Shown: positions 21,170 through 29,866, counted from the first letter of the stretch. The stretch: 40,024 bases of DNA from Betaproteobacteria bacterium (GCA_016183615.1 JACPEG010000015.1:1-40024); one strand, 5' to 3'. Program-made: numbers and translations. The notes: generated by a model not told the origin, from the sequence alone.

Positions 21170-21904
21170 ATGGCCATGATTGAAATCAAGAGCATCTCCA
21201 AGTGGTTCGGCCAGTTCCAGGCCCTGAAGGAATGCACCACCCAGGTCGACAAGGGCGAGGTGGTGGTGGTGTGCGGTCCGTCCGGGTCCGGCAAGTCCAC
21301 CCTCATCAAGTGCGTGAACGCCCTGGAGCCGATCCAGCAGGGCGAGATCATCGTCGACGGCATCAGGGTCAACGACCCCAAGACCGACCTGCCCAAACTC
21401 CGGTCGCTGGTGGGCATGGTGTTTCAGCACTTCGAGCTGTTTCCCCATATGACGGTGCTGGACAACGTGAGCCTGGGGCAGGTCAAGGTGCTGGGAAGGA
21501 AACCCGACGAGGCGGCCGAGAACTCCAAGAAGCTGCTGCACCGGGTCGGGCTGTCCCACCACGCGCACAAGCACCCGGGACAACTCTCCGGCGGCCAGCA
21601 GCAGCGCGTCGCCATCGCCCGGGCGCTGGCCATGAACCCCATCTGCATGCTGTTCGACGAGCCTACCTCGGCCCTCGACCCGGAGATGATCAACGAGGTG
21701 CTGGACGTGATGGTGGAGCTCGCCCAGGAAGGCATGACCATGATGGTGGTCACCCACGAGATGGGGTTCGCGAAAAAGGTCGCCCACCGGGTGATTTTCA
21801 TGGATGCCGGCGCCATCGTCGAGGACGACAAGAAGGAAGAGTTCTTCGGCTCCCCGCGCAGCGAGCGCGCCCAGCAGTTCCTGTCCAAGATCCTGCATCA
21901 CTGA
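21170..21904 (+). CDS. gltL: Glutamate/aspartate ABC importer ATPase
   Basis: The 244-residue ATPase energises GltJK. All motifs are intact: Walker [10 protein letters not shown] near residue 38, Q-loop [10 protein letters not shown], signature [15 protein letters not shown], Walker [14 protein letters not shown] and the H-loop VTHEMGFA. These are typical of polar amino-acid importers (GlnQ/GltL group). The start is 21170, or 21176 two codons later; CGGAG lies upstream of the first. The operon ends here with a strong palindrome. Confidence 0.95.
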   Translation: MAMIEIKSISKWFGQFQALKECTTQVDKGEVVVVCGPSGSGKSTLIKCVNALEPIQQGEIIVDGIRVNDPKTDLPKLRSLVGMVFQHFELFPHMTVLDNVSLGQVKVLGRKPDEAAENSKKLLHRVGLSHHAHKHPGQLSGGQQQRVAIARALAMNPICMLFDEPTSALDPEMINEVLDVMVELAQEGMTMMVVTHEMGFAKKVAHRVIFMDAGAIVEDDKKEEFFGSPRSERAQQFLSKILHH

Positions 21905-21913
21905 CCTCCCCCA

Positions 21914-21941
21914 GTAGGTTGGGCACACGTGCCCAACCTAC
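21914..21941. terminator. Palindrome at the end of the glt operon
   Basis: A 12-bp perfect stem (GTAGGTTGGGCA / TGCCCAACCTAC) with the 4-base loop CACG lies ten bases after the gltL stop. It is the likely transcription end of the operon. The GTAG...CTAC ends suggest it is also a REP of a different family from the GTAGGAGCG type. Confidence 0.7.
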
Positions 21942-22014
21942 CACCCTCGCCGGAATGGTCAGGCGGGGTGGTAACATTTATTTGTTACGTACCCTCGCGC
22001 CGCGCCGGATTGCC

Positions 22015-23943
22015 ATGCCCGCCCGCCTGCTCCCCTCCCGCCTTGCCTTCGCCCCCGGCGGCACACCCTGGTCCGAAGTGTTCGGCGATGTCTATCACTC
22101 CGCCGACGGCGGCCCCGGCCAGGCGCGGCACGTGTTCCTTGGGGGCAACGAGATTCCCTCCCGCTGGCGCGGACGCGAACGCTTCGTGATTCTGGAAACC
22201 GGCTTCGGGCTGGGCCTCAACTTTCTCGCCACCTGGGCCGAATGGCGCGCCGACCCGGATCGCTGCGGCCGGCTGCATTTCGTCTCGGCCGAGAAGCATC
22301 CGTTTTCGGCGACCGATCTTGCAACCCTCCATTCCCGCCACCCGGAATTCGTCGCACCCTCACAGGAACTTCTGAACGTCTGGCCGGTGCTGACGCCGGG
22401 ATTTCATCGCCTCCATTTCGACGCCGGGCGCGTAACGCTCACTCTTCTCCTCGGCGATGCGTTCCATTGCCTGCGGCAACTGAACGCCGCCGCCGACGCG
22501 GTGTACCTGGACGGCTTCGCGCCGGAGAAAAACCCGGAAATGTGGTCCCATCAGTTGTTCCGGGCGCTTTCGCGGCTCGTGAAGCCCGGCGCCTCCCTGG
22601 CCACCTGGACCGTGGCGACCGCCGTGCGCGAGGCGCTGGCGGCGACCGGCTTCGCCACCGAAAAGCGCCCGGGCTTCGGACGCAAGCGGGAAATGCTCGC
22701 AGGACGCTACCAGCCCTCGCCCCGCGTTCCCCGGATTGGCCAGCCGCCGGAAATTCCCGAGCGCCGGGCCGTTATCATCGGCGCCGGCCCGGCGGGCGCC
22801 GCGGCCGGCGAGCGGCTCGCCTCCCGCGGCTGGGAAGTGGAGCTCATCGAGCGCCGCCCGGCGCCAAGGCCGGAGGACAGCGCGCAGCTCGCGGGCATCA
22901 TTCATCCCGTCGTCTCCCGCGACGACAACATTGTCTCGCGGCTTTCCCGCGCGGGCCACCTTTACGCCCTGCGCCTGTGGTGCGCCCTCGCCGCCGAGGG
23001 ACTGCCCCTGCGCTGGTCCGATTGCGGTGTGCTGCAGGTGGCGCGAAACCCGGATCAGCAGCACCTGTACCTGGAGAGCACCGAGGAACTGGGCTTCCCC
23101 AAGGATTACGTGTCCTGCATCTCCACGGAGGAAGCGGGCCCCATCGTGGGCCACCACATGGCGGCAGGGGGCCTGCTGTTTCCCGCAGCGGGCTGGGTGA
23201 ATCCGCCCAGCCTGTGCCGGGCGCTGGCCGAACGCCATAAGGACCGGGTACGCGTGCGCTTCGGAATCGGCGCGGCAACGCTGGAACGGGGGGACGGCGC
23301 CTGGATCGTACGCGACGCACGAGGAGCGGCGATCGCCGAGGCCCCGGTCGCGGTGCTCGCCAACGCATTCGACGCCACCGCGTTTGCCCAGGCGAGCAAT
23401 CTTCCGTTCCGGCGCATCCGCGGCCAGGTGAGCTTCATTCCGGTGTCCGACCTCACGCCGCCGCGCCTCGTGCTGTGCGGAAACGGCTATCTGACTCCCG
23501 CGCTGGAAGGCGCGAGCACGCTGGGCGCCACCTACGACTTCGATGACGACGATCCCGGGCCGCGGGTTTCCGGCCACGAATCCAACCTGGCCCGCCTCGA
23601 AAGCCTGCTGCCGGGCGGCTCCGCCGGAATCGACGCGGCAACCCTCACGGGGCGCGTGGGCTTCCGCTGCGCCACGCCCGACCGCCTGCCCCTCGCGGGC
23701 TCATTGGCAGTCGAGGAGGAAACCTTGCGCCTGCGTCCCGGGCAGTTGCGCGACATCCCGCGCTGGCCGGGGCTTCATGCGCTGCTGGGCTATGGGTCGC
23801 GGGGTCTGGTGTGGGCGGCCATCGCGGCGGAACTGCTCGCCTCGCAGCTCGAAGGCGATCCGCTGCCGCTGGAATCGGACCTGGTGGACGCCGTGGATCC
23901 GGCGCGGTTCCTGCTGCGGGCCATTCGCCGGGGGCGTTTGTAG
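22015..23943 (+). CDS. mnmC: Bifunctional tRNA 5-(methyl)aminomethyl-2-thiouridine modification enzyme
   Basis: The 642-residue protein completes the wobble uridine modification mnm5s2U34 in tRNA. The N-terminal half is the SAM-dependent methylase (MnmC2): ETGFGLGLNFLATW is the SAM site near residue 63, and DAVYLDGFAPEKNPEMW the later motif. The C-terminal half is the FAD-dependent oxidase (MnmC1): RAVIIGAGPAGAAAGERLA is the dinucleotide fold near residue 250, and the FAD-binding C-terminus LLGYGSRGLVWA is intact. The length fits E. coli MnmC (about 670). The ATG at 22015 has no clear ribosome-binding site, and the reading frame upstream runs into gltL in a wrong frame. Its TAG stop is the TAG of a REP head. 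Confidence 0.95.
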   Translation: MPARLLPSRLAFAPGGTPWSEVFGDVYHSADGGPGQARHVFLGGNEIPSRWRGRERFVILETGFGLGLNFLATWAEWRADPDRCGRLHFVSAEKHPFSATDLATLHSRHPEFVAPSQELLNVWPVLTPGFHRLHFDAGRVTLTLLLGDAFHCLRQLNAAADAVYLDGFAPEKNPEMWSHQLFRALSRLVKPGASLATWTVATAVREALAATGFATEKRPGFGRKREMLAGRYQPSPRVPRIGQPPEIPERRAVIIGAGPAGAAAGERLASRGWEVELIERRPAPRPEDSAQLAGIIHPVVSRDDNIVSRLSRAGHLYALRLWCALAAEGLPLRWSDCGVLQVARNPDQQHLYLESTEELGFPKDYVSCISTEEAGPIVGHHMAAGGLLFPAAGWVNPPSLCRALAERHKDRVRVRFGIGAATLERGDGAWIVRDARGAAIAEAPVAVLANAFDATAFAQASNLPFRRIRGQVSFIPVSDLTPPRLVLCGNGYLTPALEGASTLGATYDFDDDDPGPRVSGHESNLARLESLLPGGSAGIDAATLTGRVGFRCATPDRLPLAGSLAVEEETLRLRPGQLRDIPRWPGLHALLGYGSRGLVWAAIAAELLASQLEGDPLPLESDLVDAVDPARFLLRAIRRGRL

Positions 23944-24168
23944 GAGGGGATTCATCCCCGACCGTCCCGGACGTTCCCGCCGCAGGTCGCGAATGAATTC
24001 GCTCCTACAAAACCAGGGGCGGCGGCACGCCGTAATCACGGGCCCTGTCCGATCAGATCGGTTGTAGGAGGGGATTCATCCCCGACCGTCCCGGGCATTC
24101 CGCTGGAGGTCGCGAATGAATTCGCTCCTACAAAACCCGCCGAAGGTCGCGAATGAATTCGCTCCTAC
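23940..24168. repeat. REP cluster downstream of mnmC
   Basis: Five GTAG-type REP palindromes in alternating orientation fill this stretch (GAGGGGATTCATCCCC and GCGAATGAATTCGC forms). They are arranged as two GTAGGAGGGG-GTCGCGAATG pairs plus one extra inverted copy. The first G is the last base of the final sense codon of mnmC, and the next three are its stop. From 24169 to 24342 there is no gene. That stretch contains a 10-bp palindrome TGGCATGCCA at 24281-24290 that could be an operator for the small ORF at 24343. Confidence 0.88.
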
Positions 24169-24342
24169 GAACCGGGAGACGCACATCGCGGTTGGATTCG
24201 GCGCCCCGCGGGGGCGCCCCCCATCCGCACCATCCGTTCTTCCCGCCTCCGTGCCCCTGCGTTTCATCAAGGCGAAACGTTGGCATGCCATGCTGTCGCC
24301 ACAAACCGGGCGCAATTTATCACCGGTTAAAAAGGAGGCAAC

Positions 24343-24515
24343 ATGCTGGACCGCCGACAGATCGAAGACATGTTTCTGGACTGGATGAACGAGGGATTCC
24401 CGCCGAGGGCCGCCGCGACTCCCCCGCCCTGCCCCAGCCGCTCCCGGGGCCGCAGACCCCGCCGGAGGACGAGGAGGACGAGTCGGCGATGCTGGGTGCA
24501 CTGGGGGGCGACTAG
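24343..24515 (+). pseudogene. Small acidic protein gene with an apparent one-base frame break
   Basis: A textbook ribosome-binding site (AAAGGAGG, five bases from the ATG) starts a convincing N-terminus, MLDRRQIEDMFLDWMNEGF. In the same frame the sequence turns into an implausible arginine-rich tail. If one C is added to the C5 run at 24421-24425, the frame continues as a proline-rich linker and an acidic end (PPEDEEDESAMLGALGGD). It then stops at 24513-24515, giving about 57 residues. I do not recognise the family. The break could be a sequencing error, a recent mutation or programmed slippage. Confidence 0.5.
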
Positions 24516-24552
24516 CAGTTTGTTGAAATTCCGCACTGCCGCCCCTCGGGGC

Positions 24553-24657
24553 GTCATTCCGGGCCGCGAGTGAGCCGAAGCCCCGGACTTGATCCGGGGG
24601 GAACCCGGAATCCAGAACATCAACAGCTTCCCGGATTCCGGCTTTCGCCGGAATGAC
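24553..24657. repeat. Nested inverted repeat of the GTCATTCCGG type
   Basis: Outer arms GTCATTCCGG (24553-24562) and CCGGAATGAC (24648-24657) enclose inner arms CCGGAATCC and GGATTCCGG, with a CCCCGGACTTGATCCGGGG hairpin in between. This matches the dispersed GTCATTCCGGCGAAAGCCGG-style repeat seen in many proteobacterial intergenic regions. It may act as a terminator for the small ORF and for the convergent CoA-transferase gene. No gene fits in 24516-24748. Confidence 0.75.
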
Positions 24658-24748
24658 GACACAGCTGATCCCGCCGCATTTTTCAACCAACGGCCAACAC
24701 CGTGGCTCCGGCCTGGCGGCCCGCCGGCGACCGGCGTTCCCCGCCACC

Positions 24749-25942
24749 TCAGATGACGCCGGCTGCCCTGAGCTCCCGCTGCCGGGCCTCATCGTAGCCC
24801 AGCGTCGAGAGCACTTCCGCCGTGTGCTCGCCGAGCGCCGGGCCCACCCACCCGGTTTCACCCGGGGTTTCCGACAGCCTGGGCACGATGGCCGGGAGCT
24901 TGAGGTCCTGGCCGTCGGGGAGCTTCAGCTGCTCGATCATGCCCCGCGCCCGGTAGTGGGGATCGGCCACGATGTCGGCGATGTCGTAGATCTTGCCCAC
25001 CGGCACTTCCGCCTTTTCCAGCACCTTCAGCACCTCATCCAGGCCGTGGCTCCCAGTCCAGCCGGCGATCACGCCGTCGATTTCCCCGGTGCGCTTCACC
25101 CGGCCGTCGTTTCTCGCGAGCTCCGGGTCGTCGGCCAGATCGTCGCGGCCGATGGCCTTCATCATGCGCTTGAAAATGGAATCGGCGTTGGCCCCGATCA
25201 CCACGTACTTGCCGTCCTGGCAGAGGTAGGTGTTGGAGGGCACGATGCCCGGCAGCGACGCGCCGCTCCGGTTGCGGATGAAGCCGAACAGGTCGTACTC
25301 CGGGAGCAGGCTCTCCATCAGGTTGAACACCGCCTCGTAGAGGGCCACGTCCACCACCTGCCCTTTGCCGCCGTTCACCTTCCGATGGTAGAGCGCCATC
25401 ATGGCGCCGTTGACCGCGTGCAGCGCGGCGATGGAATCGCCGATGGACACCCCCACCCGCACCGGCGCCATGTCGGGGTAGCCGGTGAGGTGCCGCAGCC
25501 CCCCCATGGATTCGGCGATGGCGCCGAATCCCGGCCGGTCCTTGTAGGGCCCGGTCTGGCCGTAGCCCGAGATGCGCACCATGATGAGCCCGGGGTTCAC
25601 GGCGCAGAGCTGCTCCCAGCCCAGGCTCCAGCCCTCCATGGCGCCGGGGCGGAAGTTTTCGATCACGATGTCGGCGTCCTTGGCGAGGCGCCGCACGATT
25701 TCCTGGCCCTCCGGGTGCTTGAGGTTCACCGTCACCGATTTCTTGTTCCGGGCCTGAACGTACCACCAGAGGGAGGTGCCCTGGTGCAGCTTGCGCCAGG
25801 TGCGCAACGGATCACCCCCCTCGGGGGACTCGATCTTGATCACCTCGGCCCCGAATTCGGCCATCAGCCGCGCCGCGAACGGGCCCGCGATGAGGGTTCC
25901 CATTTCGATGACTTTCACGCCCTTGAGCGGCCCCTGGGTCAT
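24749..25942 (-). CDS. CaiB/BaiF-family (class III) CoA-transferase
   Basis: The 397-residue enzyme moves CoA between an acyl-CoA donor and a carboxylic acid. Family features include the N-terminus PLKGVKVIEMGTLIAGPFA, EFGAEVIKIESPEGGDPLR, DADIVIENFRPGAME and the likely catalytic aspartate in GVSIGDSIAALH near residue 170. The length is typical. The substrates (oxalate, carnitine, succinate, aromatic acids) cannot be told from sequence, and no acyl-CoA dehydrogenase or ligase is nearby to help. It stands alone on the minus strand, divergent from the ferritin-like gene at 26075. Confidence 0.93.
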   Translation of the reverse strand: MTQGPLKGVKVIEMGTLIAGPFAARLMAEFGAEVIKIESPEGGDPLRTWRKLHQGTSLWWYVQARNKKSVTVNLKHPEGQEIVRRLAKDADIVIENFRPGAMEGWSLGWEQLCAVNPGLIMVRISGYGQTGPYKDRPGFGAIAESMGGLRHLTGYPDMAPVRVGVSIGDSIAALHAVNGAMMALYHRKVNGGKGQVVDVALYEAVFNLMESLLPEYDLFGFIRNRSGASLPGIVPSNTYLCQDGKYVVIGANADSIFKRMMKAIGRDDLADDPELARNDGRVKRTGEIDGVIAGWTGSHGLDEVLKVLEKAEVPVGKIYDIADIVADPHYRARGMIEQLKLPDGQDLKLPAIVPRLSETPGETGWVGPALGEHTAEVLSTLGYDEARQRELRAAGVI

Positions 25943-26074
25943 GCTGGCTCCGTTGGTTTCGAGAGGCGGTCAGTGTACCGCCCTGCCCCCGTAAGGAAAA
26001 CGCTGCGCCGGCGACAAAGGTCCGAAAGCCATCGCTTAGATGAAAATAAGCGCGTTCGGAATACCCCTCCGCCC

Positions 26075-26728
26075 ATGTCGTTACTCATCGGTCCTGACGT
26101 GAATGCCCGCGCCGCCCGGGTGCTGCGGGTGGTCGCGCTCGGAGAGCGGCTGGCGGAGGAAGGCGCCCGGCTCCAGGCGACGCTCGCCCGTCACCCCAGG
26201 ATGGCCCGATTCCTCCGGCACCAGGCGAGCCAAGAGCAGCTCCACGCCTTCGCCTTCGAGGCCGGCATCCGGTACCTTGCACCGAAAGCCGATCCCGCGG
26301 AACTTCCCGGCATAAAGGCTCTGAACCAGTTTCGGGAGCGCCTGCTGGCGGATCTGGAGCAGGGTCGCCTGGCGGAATCCCTGGTGGGGCTGCAAATGGT
26401 GCTCGAAGGGATCGCAATGGAGGTCCTGTCCCGCCTGCGGCTCGACCTCGCCCGCAACGGCGCCCGCTTCGAACCCCTGCGCCGGCGACTGCTCCGGCAG
26501 GAGGAATCCCATCACGCCTTCGGGGCGGTGTGGCTGCCGCGCATGGCAGCCGAGGGCCGGACCGACCGCGAGCGGCTGCGCGCCGCGACCGGAGAATACC
26601 TTCTGCTGGGAAACGCGGTGCTGGAGGGCTGCGGCGAGCTGTTTGCGGACTTCGGCGCGCCCCTCGCCCGTTATCGGGAGGCGCTGCGGCAAGCGCTCCC
26701 GGAGTGGCTGCGGGAGGGGACGGCATGA
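26075..26728 (+). CDS. Ferritin-like domain protein, likely di-iron, unknown role
   Basis: The 217-residue, mostly helical protein shows a spacing of metal ligands like a ferritin-like four-helix bundle: ExxH in ASQEQLHAF near residue 51, a central glutamate pair in VLEGIAMEVL near 110, and ExxH in RQEESHHAF near 146. Known proteins with this plan oxidise substrates or store iron; this one is uncharacterised. The ATG at 26075 starts a coherent protein, while the same frame upstream is antisense to the CoA-transferase. No Shine-Dalgarno sequence is seen. Its stop overlaps the start of a 38-codon ORF, which in turn overlaps the glycosyltransferase start, so it appears to head the sugar cluster. 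Confidence 0.75.
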   Translation: MSLLIGPDVNARAARVLRVVALGERLAEEGARLQATLARHPRMARFLRHQASQEQLHAFAFEAGIRYLAPKADPAELPGIKALNQFRERLLADLEQGRLAESLVGLQMVLEGIAMEVLSRLRLDLARNGARFEPLRRRLLRQEESHHAFGAVWLPRMAAEGRTDRERLRAATGEYLLLGNAVLEGCGELFADFGAPLARYREALRQALPEWLREGTA

Positions 26729-26841
26729 GCAGGAAGCAGGGGCCCCATGGTTTTAAGGGGATGCGACCGGCCGCTCTTGCCGCCGGCCGCCGACGCCCAC
26801 GGACCTGGCATAGGCACCACGGATCGGAGGCGGCGCCGTGA
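26725..26841 (+). CDS. Possible 38-residue basic peptide between ferritin-like and glycosyltransferase genes
   Basis: This small ORF starts at an ATG overlapping the upstream stop (ATGA). A strong Shine-Dalgarno sequence, GGGAGGGG, lies five bases away. It ends in a TGA that overlaps the GTG start of the next gene (GTGA). The product is rich in Arg, His, Gly and Ala (starts MSRKQGPHGFKGMRP). Both junctions are of the coupled type used elsewhere in this genome. It could be a real peptide, a translational bridge that carries ribosomes to the glycosyltransferase start, or chance. No family is recognised. Confidence 0.4.
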   Translation: MSRKQGPHGFKGMRPAALAAGRRRPRTWHRHHGSEAAP

Positions 26842-27512
26842 TTTCGGTGGTGATTCCCGCCTATAACGAGGAGCGGGCGCTCCCCGGAACCCTCGCCGGC
26901 GTCCATGGGCAGCCCGGCGACTACGAAGTAATCGTGGTGGATGGCGGCAGCACCGACCGCACGCGGGAGATCGCGCTGGGCGCGCCGCCCACGCGGCTGG
27001 TCGCCGCCCCCAAGGGCCGGGCGTCCCAGATGAATGCCGGCGCCCGGATGGCCCGCGGCGAGTGGCTGCTGTTCCTGCACGCGGACACCCTGCTGCCCAA
27101 AAACGCCCTGACCCGGCTCGGGCGGCTCGCCGCCGACGGCTGCCTCGCCGCCGGGTTCCGCCACCGCTTCTCCGGCGACGACTGGCGGCTCCGGTTCATT
27201 TCCCGGGTCGACAACCTGCGGGCGGCCCATACCCGGGTCATCTACGGCGACCAGGGGCTGTTCATCCAGCGCCGGCTGTTCTGGGAGCTGGATGGCTTCC
27301 CCCCGGTGCCGATGCTGGAGGACGTGATGTTCTGCGAGAAGCTGCTCAAGGTGGCGCGCCCGGCACTGCTTCCCGACTACGTGGTGACGGATTCCCGAAA
27401 ATTCCTCAAGATGGGCGTATGGAAGAGCCTGTTCCGGGTGGCGGCGATCCTCATCGCCCATCGCCTGCACCGCCCTCTTCCGTCCCGGATTTTTTTCGGT
27501 GACGTGCGTTGA
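26838..27512 (+). CDS. TIGR04283-type glycosyltransferase (arsenosugar-type cluster)
   Basis: This 224-residue family 2 glycosyltransferase starts SVVIPAYNEERALPGTL. It has the nucleotide-sugar site VVDGGSTDRT near residue 36, the HADT metal-binding motif near residue 80, GDQGLFI near 139 and the EDV catalytic segment near 157. The family is named for arsenosugar biosynthesis because it accompanies the ArsS radical SAM enzyme. GGAGG lies eight bases before the GTG start. A paralogue is encoded at 32889. The sugar donor and acceptor are not known. The fused flavoprotein gene follows within 20 bases. Confidence 0.88.
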   Translation: MISVVIPAYNEERALPGTLAGVHGQPGDYEVIVVDGGSTDRTREIALGAPPTRLVAAPKGRASQMNAGARMARGEWLLFLHADTLLPKNALTRLGRLAADGCLAAGFRHRFSGDDWRLRFISRVDNLRAAHTRVIYGDQGLFIQRRLFWELDGFPPVPMLEDVMFCEKLLKVARPALLPDYVVTDSRKFLKMGVWKSLFRVAAILIAHRLHRPLPSRIFFGDVR

Positions 27513-27529
27513 CCCGTTCGGAGATGCCC

Positions 27530-29665
27530 ATGGACAAGAAAAAGCTGACCGTGCTCCTCGCGATCGCCGCCCTGGTGGCGGCGTTCTTCGCCTTCGATCT
27601 TTCCCGTTATCTCACCCTCGACTACTTCAAATCCCAGCAGGCTGCGATCGACGCCTACACCCAGGCCCGTCCCCTGACCGCGGCCGCCCTCTATTTTGCC
27701 CTCTACATTGCCGTGACCGGCCTGTCGCTCCCGGGCGCGGCGTTGATGACGCTGGCGGGCGGGGCGATCTTCGGGCTGCTGTGGGGCACGATCATCGTTT
27801 CCTTCGCTTCCTCGATCGGCGCGACGCTGGCCTTCCTCGCCTCGCGCTTTCTGCTGCGGGACCTGGTGCAGACCCGCTTCGGCGACAGTCTCCGGGCGGT
27901 GAACCGGGGCATCGAGAAGGACGGCGCGTTCTATCTTTTCACCCTGCGCCTGGTGCCGGCCTTCCCGTTCTTCGTCATCAACCTGGCCATGGGCCTCACG
28001 CCCATCCGCACCTGGACCTTCTATCTGGTGAGCCAGGCGGGGATGCTGGCGGGCACGCTGGTGTACGTGAACGCCGGGACCCAGATCGCGAAAATCGAGT
28101 CCCTGTCCGGGATCCTTTCCCCCGGGCTCATCATTTCCTTCACCCTGCTCGGCATCTTCCCCCTGATCGCCAGGAAAGCGGTGGACTTTGCCAAGGCGCG
28201 CAAGGTCTATGCGCGCTGGAGCAAACCCTCCCGCTTCGACCGCAACCTGGTGGTGATCGGCGCCGGCTCCGCCGGGCTGGTGTCCTCCTACATCGCCGCC
28301 GCGGTGAAGGCGAAGGTAACGCTCATCGAGAAGCACCGCATGGGCGGCGACTGCCTCAACACCGGCTGTGTGCCGTCGAAGGCGCTGCTGCGCTCCGCGA
28401 AATTCCTGTCCCACCTGAAGCGCTCGCAGGATTTCGGCATCCGCCAGGCCCGGGCCGATTTCGATTTCGCCGACGTGATGGATCGGGTGCAGCGGGTGAT
28501 CCGCCAGGTGGAGCCCCACGACTCGGTGGAGCGCTACACCGGGCTCGGCGTGGAATGCATCCGGGGCGAGGCCAAGATCACCTCGCCCTGGACGGTGCAG
28601 GTGAACGGCCGCACGCTCACCACCCGCGCCATCGTGATCGCCGCCGGCGCCCGCCCCTTCGTCCCGCCGATTCCGGGAATCGAGGACACGGGCTACACCA
28701 CCTCCGACACGGTGTGGGAATTGCGCAAGCTCCCGCCGCGGCTGGTGGTGCTGGGGGGCGGACCCATCGGCTGCGAGCTGACCCAGGCCTTCGCCCGCTT
28801 CGGCGCCCAGGTCACCCAGGTGGAAATGCTGCCGCGGCTGCTGATCCGCGAAGACCCGGAAGTGTCGGACCTGGTGGCCGCCCGGTTCCGGGAAGAGGGC
28901 ATCGACGTGCGCCTCGGCCACACCGCGAAGCAATTCCGCGTTGCCAACGGGGTCAAGACCCTGGTCTGCGAGCACCAGGGGCGGAACGTGGAGATCGAGT
29001 TCGACGAGCTGCTGGTGGCGGTGGGCCGGGTCGCCAACACCACGGGCTACGGGCTGGAGGAACTGGGCATCCCGGTCTCCAGGGCCCGCACCATCGAGTC
29101 CAACGAATTCCTCCAGACCATTTATCCCAACATCTTCGTCTGCGGCGACGTGGCGGGGCCGTTCCAGTTCACCCACACCGCGGCCCACCAGGCCTGGTAT
29201 GCGGCAGTCAACGCCCTGTTCGGAAACTTCAGGAAGTTCAAGGCGGACTACTCGGTGATTCCGTGGGCCACTTTCACCGAACCGGAAGTGGCCCGGGTGG
29301 GTCTTAACGAGACGGACGCGAAGGACCGGGGCGTCCCCTGCGAAGTGACCACCTACGGCATCGACGATCTGGACCGGGCCATCGCCGACGGCGAGGCCCA
29401 CGGGTTCGTGAAGGTGCTCACGGTACCGGGCAAGGACCGGATTCTCGGGGTCACCATCGTGGGCGAGCATGCCGGGGACCTGATCGCGGAATACGTGCTC
29501 GCCATGAAGCAGGGCGTGGGGCTGAACCGGATTCTCGGCACCATCCACATCTACCCGACGCTGGCCGAGGCCAACAAGTACGCGGCCGGCCAGTGGAAGA
29601 AGGCCCACGCACCGCAGAAGCTGCTGGAATGGGTGGCGCGCTACCATGCGTGGCAACTGGGATAG
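27530..29665 (+). CDS. Fusion of a TVP38/TMEM64 membrane domain with a MerA-like flavin disulfide oxidoreductase
   Basis: The 711-residue protein has two parts. Residues 1 to about 225 are hydrophobic and match TVP38/TMEM64 (DedA-like, VTT) membrane proteins (LSLPGAALMTLAGGAIFG and RLVPAFPFFVINLAMG). The rest is a pyridine nucleotide-disulfide oxidoreductase: FAD fold VVIGAGSAGLVSS near residue 243, redox cysteines in GGDCLNTGCVPSK near 275, NAD(P)H fold VVLGGGPIGCELTQ near 410, and C-terminal dimer domain. The usual HxHPT active-site histidine position reads HIYPTLAE, with Tyr, as in mercuric-reductase-like rather than lipoamide-dehydrogenase enzymes. There is no N-terminal MerA heavy-metal domain. 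GGAG lies seven bases before the chosen ATG; 27524 is an alternative start. It would reduce a disulfide-like or metal(loid) substrate at the inner membrane. Confidence 0.92.
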   Translation: MDKKKLTVLLAIAALVAAFFAFDLSRYLTLDYFKSQQAAIDAYTQARPLTAAALYFALYIAVTGLSLPGAALMTLAGGAIFGLLWGTIIVSFASSIGATLAFLASRFLLRDLVQTRFGDSLRAVNRGIEKDGAFYLFTLRLVPAFPFFVINLAMGLTPIRTWTFYLVSQAGMLAGTLVYVNAGTQIAKIESLSGILSPGLIISFTLLGIFPLIARKAVDFAKARKVYARWSKPSRFDRNLVVIGAGSAGLVSSYIAAAVKAKVTLIEKHRMGGDCLNTGCVPSKALLRSAKFLSHLKRSQDFGIRQARADFDFADVMDRVQRVIRQVEPHDSVERYTGLGVECIRGEAKITSPWTVQVNGRTLTTRAIVIAAGARPFVPPIPGIEDTGYTTSDTVWELRKLPPRLVVLGGGPIGCELTQAFARFGAQVTQVEMLPRLLIREDPEVSDLVAARFREEGIDVRLGHTAKQFRVANGVKTLVCEHQGRNVEIEFDELLVAVGRVANTTGYGLEELGIPVSRARTIESNEFLQTIYPNIFVCGDVAGPFQFTHTAAHQAWYAAVNALFGNFRKFKADYSVIPWATFTEPEVARVGLNETDAKDRGVPCEVTTYGIDDLDRAIADGEAHGFVKVLTVPGKDRILGVTIVGEHAGDLIAEYVLAMKQGVGLNRILGTIHIYPTLAEANKYAAGQWKKAHAPQKLLEWVARYHAWQLG

Positions 29666-29692
29666 CCGGGATGGTGCGGGGGACGCACAGAG

Positions 29693-29866
29693 GTCGCGAA
29701 TAAATTCGCTCCTACAGCGCCGTTGACGGACCCGTCGCGAATGAATTCGCTCCTGCGCGGGGGTTTGTAGGAGGGGATTTATCCCCGATCCTCCGGCATC
29801 TCCGGCCGGGGTCGCGAGTGAATTCGCTCCTGCGCGGGGGTTTGTAGGAGGGGATTTATCCCCGAC
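29693..29866. repeat. REP cluster inside the sugar gene cluster
   Basis: About six GTAG-type palindromes alternate here (GCGAATAAATTCGC, GCGAATGAATTCGC, GAGGGGATTTATCCCC). They fill most of the 226-base gap between the flavoprotein and DUF547 genes and would weaken read-through between the two blocks of the cluster. Confidence 0.88.

Noticed and set aside
21202..22014. Long extension upstream of mnmC in the same frame
   Set aside because: It overlaps gltL in another frame. The MnmC family N-terminus begins at 22015.
24275..24295. Sigma-54 promoter (TTGGCATGCCATGCT)
   Set aside because: The GG and GC elements are ten bases apart rather than the required twelve.
24653..26074. Long plus-strand extension upstream of the ferritin-like gene
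   Set aside because: It is antisense to the CoA-transferase gene and has no family similarity. The real start is the ATG at 26075.
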